Source: Siphonodentalium dalli
Lineage: Eukaryota > Mollusca > Scaphopoda > Gadilida > Siphonodentaliidae
Length of the DNA: 64,000 nt
Assembly (NCBI GenBank): GCA_032622095.1
Contig: CP136066.1
Location: 42,917,835-42,981,834 of the forward strand
Direction: 5' to 3'
Shown here: in pieces, positions 1 through 10,904 of the stretch
Position numbering within the stretch: the first letter of the stretch is position 1
Layout: every line of letters begins with the position of its first letter
Notes under the pieces: generated by a model
The model's database searches: none
Seen by the model: only the letters and a program-made list of their open reading frames with translations
Told to the model about the DNA's origin: nothing
Position numbers and translations under genes: made by a program

Positions 1-810
1 TGATCTATATGATCTATACGGGTGTAGCCAGAGTAGAGATACATGACATGATATATATGATCTCTATATGTGTAGCCAGAGTAGAGATACATGACATGAT
101 CTATATGATCTCTATATGTGTAGCCAGAGTAGAGATACATGATATGATCTATATGATCTCTATATGTGTAGCCAGAGTAGAGATACATGATATGATATAT
201 ATGATCTCTATATGTGTAGCCAGAGTAGAGATACATGACATGATCTATATGATCTCTATATGTGTAGCCTGAGTAGAGATACATGATATGATCTATATGA
301 TCTCTATATGTGTAGCCAGAGTAGAGATACATGATATGATCTATATGATCTCAACGCGTGTAGCCAGAGTGGAGATACATGACATGATCTATATGATCTC
401 TATATGTGTAGCCAGAGTAGAGATACAAGACATAATCTATATGATATATACGGGTGTAGCCAGAGTAGAGATACATGACATGATATATATGGTGATGATG
501 CATCTGGAATATGATCTCTACGTGTGTAGCCAGAGTAGAGATTCATGACATGATCTATATGATCTCTACGTGTGTAGCCAGAGTAGAGATTCATGACATG
601 ATCTATATGATCTCTACGTGTGTAGCCAGAGTAGAGATTCATGACATGATCTATATGATCTCTATATGTGTAACCAGAGTAGAGATTCATGACATGATCT
701 ATATGATCTCTACGTGTGTAGCCAGAGTAGAGATTCATGACATGATCTATATGATCTCTATGGGTGTAGCCAGAGTAGAGATAAATGACAAGATCTATAT
801 GATGATGCTT
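1..810. repeat. 48-bp tandem repeat array, about 17 copies, running off the left edge
   Basis: The unit is 48 bp and contains the core tagccagagtagagat followed by catgacatgatctatatgat. Because 48 is a multiple of 3, a 16-residue peptide repeat stays open for long stretches on both strands. These open frames are a by-product of the period and not evidence of a gene. Units differ by single-base changes (atacatgaca or attcatgaca; tatatgtg or tacgtgtg), and the variants cluster into left and right blocks, as expected of a minisatellite growing by local duplication. One irregular unit sits near 480-520. The array starts before base 1, so its full size is unknown. Confidence 0.95.
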
Positions 811-1660
811 CATCCTCGAGATTCTGAGCTTAGAAATTATGTCAGGAGCAATAAAAACAAAGCTTAACTTTTTTCCACGCATTTCTAACCAAATTTCGGT
901 GGAATTCCTAACCATAGTTCAAATAGTGGGGTCTCCCCGGTGTTTAGTGTTTTGCTTATCGCATACTCTTTACGTATTGTTTGTTTACATAACATGGCAT
1001 TTGTTTACATGACACGGAGTAATATCATGACAATAACATGCAATTTACGCTGCACATCAATCTCTACCAGAGCGTACCAGTCATACTTCCTTTCTGACTC
1101 TGTCACCGGTTGGGTACTGGTCAGCCGTTTCTATATTTAGCGCGGGGTTTTCCAAACAAAATAGCGAAAACCGATCCGTGATCGCCCCAATGTCAAATTT
1201 CCTATGTGCTTTGAGAACAATTCCCGGACTAAAATCTTAATGACAGAATGGAGAATCAGAGCGGTAATTTTGTTGATGATTTTCGCAAACAACTCGTCAA
1301 AATTGGAGCAAATTAGAACTCTTGTGTCTGACTTTCCATGCGTGTTGTTGGGACATTGTCGTCCATGTGAGTTTAGACTTTTGTGTTGATAAAATAAACG
1401 GAGAACCGAATCACACCGTTTCGAAATATAGTTCATCGGTTTTAGTTTTAGTTTTTAGGTTCGAAATTTACACAAATTTTGTTCGATATTTTGTGTGCTT
1501 AACAAGGGCAGCATGTTGCTCTGTTCGCTTAGTATACATTTTAATATCGCGGAAGTCCACCAAATGTTGGGAAAATGTCGCCGGTAGCAGCGGTCTTACC
1601 GAGTCATTAAGGGAGGTAAACGCTGCATGGAGTTAGGATGAAACATTCGATAGGTCAATT
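811..1660. other. Intergenic sequence with a dispersed repeat fragment
   Basis: No gene was recognised. At 855-1010 there is a fragment containing gtgtttagtgttttgcttat and nearby gtttacataaca motifs. It resembles sequence at 43340-43440 and two copies at 57075-57650, so it belongs to a dispersed repeat family. Short open frames at 1137-1636 lie on both strands and show no protein-like pattern. Confidence 0.5.
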
Positions 1661-2088
1661 AAAGATGCATAATCCGATTAAGCGCCCATCAATTACTATT
1701 TATTTTGATTTGGGGGTAAAAACATATTTGATTCGAGTCGAGGAACCCACCTATCAAAGCTCAGAGTTAGATATAGGAAATATATTATTTTTCACCATCG
1801 AAAATTAATAGTGGCCCAGTAAACAGTCGACGAGCCGACTGTCTCGGATCAAATTGCGGATGAAGATGGATAACTCTAAAATAAAGAGGCCAAATTTCGG
1901 CGAACAACATGTTGATAAATAACACGATACGGCCAATGTTATACTATAGTTGGTTAGCATTATCAACATGGTTAGCATTATTTGTGGGCAATTAATCGAT
2001 TCTGATAACTGAAGCGGCATTTCTAAAAAAAATTGTTGTTGTTGAAATCTGATCATATGGGGACCATCGAATCGGATTGCGCACCTTA
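1661..2088. mobile_element. TTAA-flanked MITE, copy A
   Basis: The ends are inverted: the left reads agatgcataatccga and the right tcggattgcgcacct, each next to TTAA. The body shares several blocks with 63150-63565 and 13816-14040, including aattgcggatgaagatggat and tatggggaccatcgaatcgg. No transposase frame is present, so this is a non-autonomous element. TTAA flanks are typical of piggyBac-type transposition, but the family assignment is inference. Confidence 0.65.
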
Positions 2089-3157
2089 AATGTTTTTTTG
2101 GCGTGTTGTGCAATTGTCAAAATATCAGATTTCACCGAACTTGATGATCTGAATAAAACCAACAAAAGATACTGCATATATAGTAATAATTTCTTTTATT
2201 GTGTGGACACCAAATTTTAGAAAAAATGCAGTTTCTGAATATTTATGAACATTTCTTCTTTTTTATTTCGACCCTTCAATTGATCACCATATTTAGGACA
2301 TTCAGAGATGTACGACCGACACCAAACTGTATACCGACGACGATGATGGATTAATTTTGCTACATGGGTGGAATCCATTGTGGTCCATTGGGGTATAACA
2401 ATGGTTACATTTCACGAGGAAGATGGTGGTGCAGGTTAAAAATTCTAAAGTGACGCTGTCGGGGTCACGGACAAAACAAGGGAGAGGGGCAACAAAATCG
2501 ACAACAAATTTTGTCGCCGCTTTTCAGCAAACTTATTTCGCCCAAAGGGGGATTATAACTTTTGAAATTTGTATCTCACTGTGTCAACAGATTTCACATG
2601 TGTTTCGCGGTTTACCAATATGAGTAAACGTTAGCCCGAAATTACCATTGCTGTTCTTTATCATATGGATTCGTATTAAATCAGCTCCGAATCGCATCAA
2701 ACCAGCCCAATATATATTGGCATGTGTCAATGGTACAACTGTATACCGAGAACACTCAGCAACAAGAAATAAAGATGCATGCATCAGATCGCCCATGAAT
2801 TATTTTACAACGAATTACTTTTAAAATCTGATACAATTTATGATGTATTAAATAACGTGTTCTACTAAGTACACGGTATATACTATACATGTTAACTATA
2901 TATATATATCTCTTTTAAAAGGGGTAATGTGCAATTATTAATTTTATACTTGTTCTTGGTAACCACTTAGTGAGTATTTTAAATGAAGTTTGTGACGTGA
3001 AATGAAGTAAATATTTTGTACATTGACGGAAGGTAGTGGTGTGTTTACGATGAGAAGAAGCAAATAGTTAATTAAAAGTAGAATAGTTAATATTATTTCT
3101 GACCTTTAGTAAAGGAAATATGTTTATAAAAATGTGAATTAAAACATTAAACTCAAT
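2089..3157. other. AT-rich intergenic sequence, nothing recognised
   Basis: No convincing gene, repeat structure or RNA gene was seen. Open frames here are short and not protein-like. Confidence 0.5.
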
Positions 3158-3800
3158 ACCTTGTGGGTGTGTTCACGGTGGGTCACAGGTAGGGACGCGG
3201 TGACAGGGAATTGGGGTGTACGTACTTATATTGTATGGGACACTATTATCTATTTCTATATTTCATGTGCATGTTTCACGTCTGGTCATCACAATCATGT
3301 AGGGACGCGGCGACAGGCGGTTGGGGTGCACGCATGGATTTTTTTCTAATATTGATTGTGACACTGCCGGGTGTGTTTGACAATTTCATGTGCACGTTCT
3401 CACGACTGGTTGGACGTAGGGACGCGGCGACATGGGATTGGCGTGTACGAACTTATATTGCATGGGACCATGTCTGTTTGAACATTTCATGTGCAGGTTT
3501 TCAAATGTCACAATATGTCCCGTGTAGAGACATGGCGATATGGGGTCATAAGGTGTGCGTACTTATATTGCATGGGACACTGTCTGTTCTATTTGATTAT
3601 TTCATGTATATGTCATCAAGGCTGATCAAATTGTCACAGAGGCGTGGCACAGGGGGTTGGGGTGTACTTATACGTTTACTGCATACAACACTGTCGGGTC
3701 GGTTTGAACATTTCATGTGTATGTTCTCATGGCTGGTCAGCAGCATGGTTGGGTTGGGTATACGTACTTTTATTTCATTTGATTATATAGGTAGCATCTT
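3158..3800. repeat. Degenerate 110-117-bp tandem repeat, about 5 to 6 copies
   Basis: The phrase gacgcggcgacagg, followed by ttggggtgtacg, acttatattg and atttcatgtgcatg, recurs near 3193, 3303, 3420, 3527 and 3640 with growing divergence. A 212-codon frame crosses the array, but its apparent protein only mirrors the DNA repeat and has no domain, so it is not annotated as a gene. Confidence 0.75.
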
Positions 3801-4740
3801 TTATTTAATTTATCTCAAATTGCATATGTATATTTGTGGTGACAACTAGATAAGCTAACGTTTCTATTCCGAATTTCTTTTCATGAACCCGAGCATCCAT
3901 CTTGGATTTTAATCTTTGCATCATTAACATCTTTGGAGTACGTTACAGCCCGCATCTGTCCGTCAGCATATTGGATGTCACTATTTTAATCTATAGGCAA
4001 ACTATATAGCCCGCATTTATGAGCTGGTAATTATCAAATTGTACATGCACGATCAAGCTTCATATCTAGGTGTAATTTGGCCATGTAAGTATACATCTCG
4101 TTCTGATAAATGCGTATATTTGAAGTTCTAATATTATATTCATAACATTTCCCCAATGTACGTGACTATTTATTTGTAAAATAATTCATGGGCGATCTGA
4201 TGCATCTTCTTTACTTGTATATAATCATCTACATGGTACCAGGACTCATGAGTCTAATTGGCTGTGGTTTAAATATGCTAAAAGTGGCGCCGTTCGAGTC
4301 AGGTATAGGGAGGGGATGAGTACCAACAATTGGTAAAAATAATTTTTTAAAGCAGATTTCCACCAAATTAATCCTCTCCATGAAACGAGGAATCTAATCG
4401 CGTGGATTAAAGACGCCAAATTATTGTCGCTTGGGTCATGGTGGAGCAGCGGATGGGCACTAAATTTGATAAGAATGTTTTTAGTCGCTGATTTCCACCA
4501 AACTTATATATAGTCATTTCCATGATAAAGGGAGTCTAGTTGTGCGGATTAAAGATGTCAACAGTGGCGCTGTTCGAGTCAGGCGTGTGGAGGGAGGGAA
4601 GAGGAATTTATCGCGTAGTATAAAGATACCCAGCTGGCGCCATTTTGGTCGGAGACGGGAGAGAGACATCAACAATTAGTACAAGTATTTTAGCACCATA
4701 GTCATCTCTATGGTATGAGGAGTCTAATTGGGTGGTTTAA

Positions 4741-4799
4741 CCCTTTCAGTGCCAAGGGCCGATATCATCGGCCCTAATTTACGGTCTGTAAAATCGGCC

Positions 4800-4834
<35 letters not shown>

Positions 4835-5212
4835 TTAGATTTTTTTGGATTGAATTTTTTTGGGGTATGCTTAAGCATACTATAGCGAATTTAAAAACAA
4901 ACTGGATAAAACCTTAGGGGCATGTTATAACTCAAAACTATCACCAAGTATTCATAGTAATAATTTTGATGCCCATGAAAACTGTAAGATTTCCTGGCAC
5001 TAAACCTACAAATAAGTCTGTTAAAGAAAATAAGAAAAAATTATTAAAATTGTAAAAAAAATAAAAAAATAATAACAAATGATGAAAAATTGTTAGGCCA
5101 ATGCATTCTCTTATATATGCGAGGCGACCTATGGTCGACTCGCATATATAAGATAATGCATTGGCACAGGGTATATGGGTTGATACAAAAATCGGACCTG
5201 GCACTGAAAGGG
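4741..5212. mobile_element. piggyBac-like MITE with CCCTTTCAGTGCCA ends
   Basis: The left end ccctttcagtgcca and right end tggcactgaaaggg are inverted copies. Left flank is TTAA; the right flank is TCAA, which fits TTAA with one change. CCC-starting ends at TTAA are the signature of the piggyBac superfamily. The element is about 470 bp with no transposase. It carries a 29-base A/T-run region (4802-4836), AT-rich sequence, and the 69-bp palindrome at 5097-5165. A paralogous tandem unit near 4265 keeps the uninterrupted ggtttaaa site. Confidence 0.75.
5097..5165. repeat. 69-bp near-perfect palindrome, copy 1
   Basis: The arms read from gccaatgcattctcttatat to its complement ending gaatgcattggc, around a short cctatgg centre. 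This copy has one arm change (agataatgc for agagaatgc). The other copies are at 36668, 36958 and 38414. Confidence 0.9.
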
Positions 5213-5280
5213 TCAAAGAAACCAACAAGTGGCGAACTTCGAGTCAGTGGTGGGAGATGGGATGGACACCATAATTGCTA

Positions 5281-6050
5281 AAAAAAAGATTGTGAGAAGA
5301 AGAACCACCACACGGTAATTCCTGTACAATGTATGCATATAAAGGGTCATATAATACAAGAAAACCATAATCAGAAATGGTAACGCCCTCAAGATTATAT
5401 TATTACGCATAAATATAAATTATAAAAAAAAATGTTAAATATATTGGTTACATGAATTCCGTTAAAACAACTAATCCTTCAAATTATTACAAAAAAACTA
5501 CGGCTTATTACTGCAGGTTTCTAATTCAACACACCAGAAGTCTCTAAATGCGGATCAAAAATCGGAGTCATTGTGTTCCCGTCATAAAATCTTCAACAGC
5601 GGTCCAGCCATTGTTGATATCTAAACATTGAAAGCATTAATGCGGTCATAATAGTTACATACGGCAACTATCAATCCAGCGAATTTGATATGGTTGATAG
5701 AACAAACCACTATTATCATGACCGTGTCGCTATTTGTTTAAAATACGTATCAATTGACATATACGCACCCGTTCCCTCATTAAAATCAACATATTTCGAC
5801 CATTTTAGGCGAACTCCGCGAATTCGGGGACGTTCGCAAATTGACTTCCGCAAACAGGGACCTACTGCGAATTGTCACAACCGGAAAAAGGAAAAACCAA
5901 TTATCTATTTATAAAAGCTCCACAGACACACGGCGCATTCGGCGACACACGGCGATCTAAAATTTGCCCACCAGTATACACCCGATGGGCGTGAATGACA
6001 GTATTGTCTTATTAGATTAACGCCAATAGTTTAGTACGAAGTGTTCTGAT
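5281..6050. other. Intergenic, nothing recognised
   Basis: No gene or clear repeat was identified. The 74-codon frame at 5690-5914 shows no protein-family pattern. Confidence 0.45.
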
Positions 6051-6174
6051 CAGGCAATTCTTCAAGGATTGTCCACTTATAAATGGACAATCGGTACCTA
6101 AAATGGTCATTAATAAATGGACAATCCAACCACGCGGGCCATTTATAAGTGGACAATCCTTGAAGAATTGCCTG
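6051..6174. repeat. 124-bp hairpin with 36-bp perfect arms
   Basis: The left arm begins caggcaattcttcaaggatt and continues gtccacttataaatgg; the right arm is its exact complement, ending cttgaagaattgcctg. A smaller inverted motif, gtccacttataaatggac, sits inside the left arm and recurs at about 6194-6211. It could be a very short foldback MITE. Confidence 0.85.
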
Positions 6175-6254
6175 CACCTAATGCGCATAAGATTGTCCAC
6201 TTATAAATGGACACACCCTTAATTCTACCCGTAAAACAGTTTGCGATTTCAAAA

Positions 6255-6840
6255 CGTGTACCGGTACGGGTAGCTACCAGTACCCGTACCGGTATCCGTT
6301 TGAACTCGCTAATGACTGCACTGCATTGAAAATCTGATGCCGGTCAGGCGCTGAGATTTTGTCACCGGATCGGTGCCTTGCATACGGCACTATAACGACA
6401 CGGTGTGCTGAATTATCAAAGGTAGGTTTTGATAATTTGCATCATTTAATTGCACCGAATATCATTGTTAAAAAATGTTGATGTACTATTGAGAGATTAT
6501 TACAATAAATTGGCTAAAGTTCACAACTCAAATGTATAAAGTCTTGGACGTGTCGGCTGAGTGCCGAATTTCCGGCATCTGTACGGCACCGTTATTCAGT
6601 TGCTTTTTTTTACACAGTATTGATCAGATACCAGTACTTGAAGGTGACATAATTGAAATTTATAATATATAAAATATAATACTTTATGTTTCTCGGTATC
6701 AGATTAGTACCGATCTGGTGTCGGGTATTCGGCTCAGGAAAAGTATTGGTAAATGGGTACCGGTTTGGTGCCGGTCCGGCATCGGTACGGCACCAACCGA
6801 CACAAACCGGTACCTATCAGGCACCGTTCCGGCGCCTACA
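6255..6840. repeat. Region rich in GTACCGG/CCGGTACC motifs
   Basis: Two GC-rich blocks (about 6255-6300 and 6755-6835) repeat ggtaccggt and cggcaccg in both orientations around an AT-rich middle. The pattern suggests a degraded inverted-repeat element, but the ends were not defined. Confidence 0.4.
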
Positions 6841-6935
6841 TGTTCGCCTACTCATTATATGGACCAAGTTACCGAGACAACGATTGAGGTCTAGTTTGAG
6901 TAAATTAAACAAGATTTCGGCAAAGAATAAGTGAT

Positions 6936-7530
6936 AGAGCTTGTTCCCTTTCAAAATAACTGGGTAATATGTCTTGATAAACATAGTTGACATTATCTAT
7001 ACAAATCTTTAATATATAACAAGCCCCTGTCTGACACAAACAGACGATACACGGGATGGCCTAAACCCGTTGCTCGTGTTAGTGTATAAAACGTTAATCC
7101 TACATTTATTTTATTAAATAATATTCGCTTTTAAATTTTTCCCGGTATCGAAATAAATCGATAAATAAGACTGTCTTTCTACTAGCGCAGTACATGTATG
7201 TCCCATAATGACGCATTGAAGTCAGAAAAAATTCAACTTCGAACATTATTTACGGGCCCGTGCAAAACACAGTGTGATCTTTCGAGTAGGTATATTTTGA
7301 GATACCCGATACCATTTATTTTTTATTTTGGGCTTCGGAAGAGCCATGTCCGTTTACAGAAATTCGAAGAGCATGGAGTTGTTATGTATTGATACAAGTA
7401 TGTTAAACTTAATTAAGCTCGGTCTTTCACCACGTAGCTTGTCCACCCGCCGTCCTCCAAGCCGTTGGTCCACTGGCAAAAATGTGTAACGTTGATGGTT
7501 TTCAAGAAACATGCGAGCATAGAATATTCC
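6936..7530. other. Intergenic, nothing recognised
   Basis: No gene, repeat or RNA gene could be supported here. Confidence 0.4.
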
Positions 7531-7533
7531 TTC

Positions 7534-8054
7534 TATTGGCTGCGGACACACGTATCACAGTAGCGATGGCATAGTAGGTGTGACAATTAATTATGGTGCA
7601 ATTTTGGTGACAATTGGTCGTCATATTCCTGTGCCATAGCGAGACATGTCGCCCGCCGCACATTCACACAATGAGTCTTTTCCAAGCTCTATCAGCGTCG
7701 ATATCGACAACTCAATGATTTATCAAACCGAATGTCTTGTCGCTGTTGATCGTTACTCAACACGCAATGTTATATTTTTAATGCTAACACACGACAATTC
7801 TGGACGATCGGTCGTGCAATGTTATGTATCGTAGAGAATACAATGTGGCTAAACGTAATGAGTAGAGATCAACCTTGGTGAAACTCAATGGGTTAATTGG
7901 TCAGTCGACTCACTGTGCGAATATGCGGCGCGCGACACGACTCCCTATGGCATATAAATTATGTTGACCAATTGTCACCAAACTCTACCATAATTAAGTG
8001 TCACACCTACTATGCCATCGCTACTGTGGTACGTGTGTCCGCAGCCATTGGTAT
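7534..8054. mobile_element. Inverted-repeat element with about 120-bp arms
   Basis: The left arm (about 7534-7650) contains ggctgcggacacacgta and gcgatggcatagtaggtgtg; the right arm (about 7926-8054) carries the complements. About 280 bp of unrelated sequence lie between. No transposase is present. No clear target duplication was found. Confidence 0.6.
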
Positions 8055-8977
8055 TGAATTGCGACTCTTTATTTAGCTTCGTCACATAGTTCACCAATCA
8101 TTTAGGTATAGGTACTTCTATGTGTATTGAATTCCGACTCCAATGATATTATCAAAGCATGTTAGTTATCTTCGCCAAGGAGTTCACCAATAATGTAGGT
8201 GAAACTAACATATGTTAACCGCCAGCTATACACGAAAGCAGCATGACGCCACAGCAGACTGTGCGTAACACTGATATAAACGGATCTTCAATCAATTAAA
8301 CTGACGCATTTAAAAACCTGCAAGCTCCGCATCACCACGTTGTTATCCCTATATAAATGAGATAAACTTGGAGTCATGTCATATCGCACTGAATAATCCT
8401 TTGAAGCAATAAGGTAAGTCTTAAAATGACCCGCTTCGCTCACAATGGGTAAATGTACACAACTATAACAGTCTGTAAAATCTTCACCACTAAGAAGAAT
8501 GTATTGGCAAATAGATACACCGTGTTTTTATATTGATTATACAGTAGTTCTCCAATAACATCATTTCGCGTGTTGAAACCATGTATTGTACACTGAATTG
8601 TCAACGTATAACGCTAATCGTGTAGTAAGTTCATATATTTTAGTCTCATTATTATTTTGTAGAATATATATATCATCTATTTGACCTTTTCCAATGATTA
8701 CCATCCGTTAATTAAACTGTATATGGTATATTGGACTTATTGGACTTTTATCTGTAATTCCAAACGCAAGTTTTTAAAAAAACAATGGCTTTGACACGTG
8801 TAATATCATTATTGGAGAGTTATTTAATAATAAACATAAAACAATCTATTGGTTCATGTAAAATTTTGTCCAGACTGTTATGTCATTTCGCAATGAGGCC
8901 TTCATTCCCATTAAGGTAAATTATTTTAGAGGGAAATGTAATATTCCGACATTTTGATATACTTTAAGACTTTTTTC
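8055..8977. other. Intergenic with a short imperfect direct duplication
   Basis: The phrases attgaattgcgactc and gttcaccaatcatttaggt near 8052-8107 recur with changes at 8139-8202. Nothing else was recognised. Confidence 0.4.
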
Positions 8978-9147
8978 GGTTAGGGTTAGGGCTAGGGTTA
9001 GGGTTAGAGTTAGGGTTAGAGTTAGGGTTATAGCTAGGGTTAGAGCTATGGTTAGAGCTAGGGTTAGGGCTATGGCTACAGTTAGGGCTAGGGCTGGGGT
9101 TATGGCTAGGGTTATGGCTAGGGTTATGGTTAGGGTTAGGGTTAGTG
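8978..9147 (+). repeat. Interstitial telomere-like TTAGGG tract, degenerate
   Basis: About 170 bp of gttagg/gctagg hexamer-like units, many of them exact TTAGGG, interspersed with variants such as ttatgg, ctaggg and ttagag. It is internal, with ordinary sequence on both sides, so it is an interstitial tract and not a chromosome end. It gives an open frame on the minus strand made only of the repeat. Confidence 0.85.
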
Positions 9148-10322
9148 TATTCTTACACGAAGGACATACCCATGATCTGGCCAATTTTATATCTGGGTAA
9201 GTCGTGACTTTGTTAGTTCGTGTTATTTGCAAGATACAAGATACAAGTAAATGAAACAAGAAAAGGTAATTTTGCTCTCTCGACTGACATAAATTACATT
9301 TAAGTCTGTTATTGTTATTGTCTCAATTGAAAGGGGATATTGGGCAAACCTAGATTATTCCGAACGAAACTGCACGTTATTAATTCTGAATTGGGAGACG
9401 AATTCCAATTCGTTCTGAAATGCAATTTATCAACCTGATTATTACAGACGTTCCAACAATTTTAAGCTGGAACAATTATTTAACTCTACTACGGACATTA
9501 GCGATTTTCACAAAAAAGGCCCAAAGTATATTGAAACACTACGGAGGCCCAACTGTGATGTTACGTCGTTACCATCAAGGAATGTACTACCTCCCATTAC
9601 CCAACAGAACATACCCTTTATCTACAGCGCAACCCTCCCCCGAAATGTTCTTTAAAACATTTAACTACACCACCCCGACACTTTCCTTGATAAAGGTAAC
9701 AACATTTGAAATTTTCTTCGAAATGTGTAACTAGAACCACCCCCGATATGTTCTGACATGACCATGTTACTACATCCCCGACATTTGCTTTGATTATTCC
9801 TTATTCTCAACTAAATGTATAACTATATTTGTACAATTTACACCTTTACACATCGTACATGATACACTGTAAATGAATATTATGACTCATGTTAGTCGAA
9901 TGGTTATATGAAAATAATAGAATATAATTACACCTCTCTTTTTCTCTTTCATTATCCTCGACACTGATTAGACAAGTCCCAAACGAAGCCTTAGTTACTT
10001 GTTGCTCGATAATGATGTAAGTGTCCGAGTCACCGGCGCAGGAATTCGAGAAGGGTAAACATTCGCGCGAGTCGATTATCCTCGGGACGATTTTACCAAG
10101 AGTGTTGATGGTGTGTCGTTGGTTACCGATCCATTTTCGGAGAATTGAAAATGCTCGCTTCAATGTAATAACTGATCACTATGTTACATTTGTTTTGATA
10201 ATAAAAGAGGCCAAACAATAATTTATCTCTAAATTGTAGCCAAATAACATGGTGATAACTGGCTTCACCTGTAACAATTAGATAACCAACAGCCTTCTGT
10301 GAATCGGCAAACTTAAAATAAA
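9148..10322. other. Intergenic, nothing recognised
   Basis: The frames at 9420-9734 and 9846-10163 are short, show no recognisable domain and have no flanking splice or promoter evidence. Confidence 0.4.
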
Positions 10323-10390
10323 ATTTTCACTGCTTGGGGAAGGGGAAGGTTGTTAAGGGGAAGGTCAAAGGTTTTGGTCCCAGATTTGGT
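10323..10390. repeat. Fragment of the 10.9-kb element's arm
   Basis: This stretch contains gttgttaaggggaaggtcaa followed by aggttttggtcccagat, which also occurs in the arms of the 10905-12411 element. It is probably a truncated relative. Confidence 0.5.
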
Positions 10391-10904
10391 CGATTGTGGT
10401 GGTCACGTCTTAATTTCTCCAGTTCTCAGTTCTCATGTTGTCTGGCTTGAATTTGATATTTTTGTGATTGGGAGTATAATGGGAGTAGAATGAACCAACT
10501 AGCTGTTATAATTATCGAAATTGTGTTCGTGCATGTTTGATGTTTGGAGCGAGATCCCCCCACAAATGACATTAAACCCCTTGTCGATAAATAGTACTCT
10601 GATGATAATGCCAATTGGTACAGACCCTGCGAATCGAACATTAATCCGATAATTCGATGGCGGGTTTGTTTCATCAGAATTCACCAGCTACCATATCATT
10701 TGACAGAAATCACCCCTGCCCACGCACATTGACGGAGTTCCCTATACTGCATATAGAGGATATCCAACGAAACTCGTTTATAGTGAAATTTTCATAACGA
10801 GTCCAGTCAATTAAGTACGGACCGAGCCTTTGGCGGGCCCCAGGCCGCAGGCCCCTGGAGAAAATACCAGGTATATAGTATATACATACTGGACCAGTGA
10901 CATA

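Larger units (their letters stand above)
4207..5280. repeat. About 150-160-bp degenerate tandem repeats, about 4 units, split by a MITE
   Basis: Units share gtggcgccgttcgagtcag, caacaattggta, a segment like gatttccaccaaa, and a segment like catgaaacgaggaatctaat. Unit starts are visible near 4285, 4563, 4633 and, after the MITE, 5228. The last unit is interrupted at gtggtttaa by the element at 4741-5212, and its remainder resumes at 5217. Confidence 0.7.

Noticed and set aside
1-810. CRISPR array
   Set aside because: Units are contiguous without unique spacers, and the DNA is clearly animal.
9-915. Overlapping frames on both strands across the left-edge array as genes
   Set aside because: They mirror the 48-bp DNA repeat. 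Substitutions do not respect codons, and both strands are open equally.
3211-3849. 212-codon frame as a gene
   Set aside because: It lies within degenerate 110-117-bp tandem repeats. The protein repeats only as the DNA does and shows no domain.
8921-9259. Minus-strand 112-codon Thr/Leu-rich frame
   Set aside because: It is produced by the TTAGGG-like tract and has no independent support.
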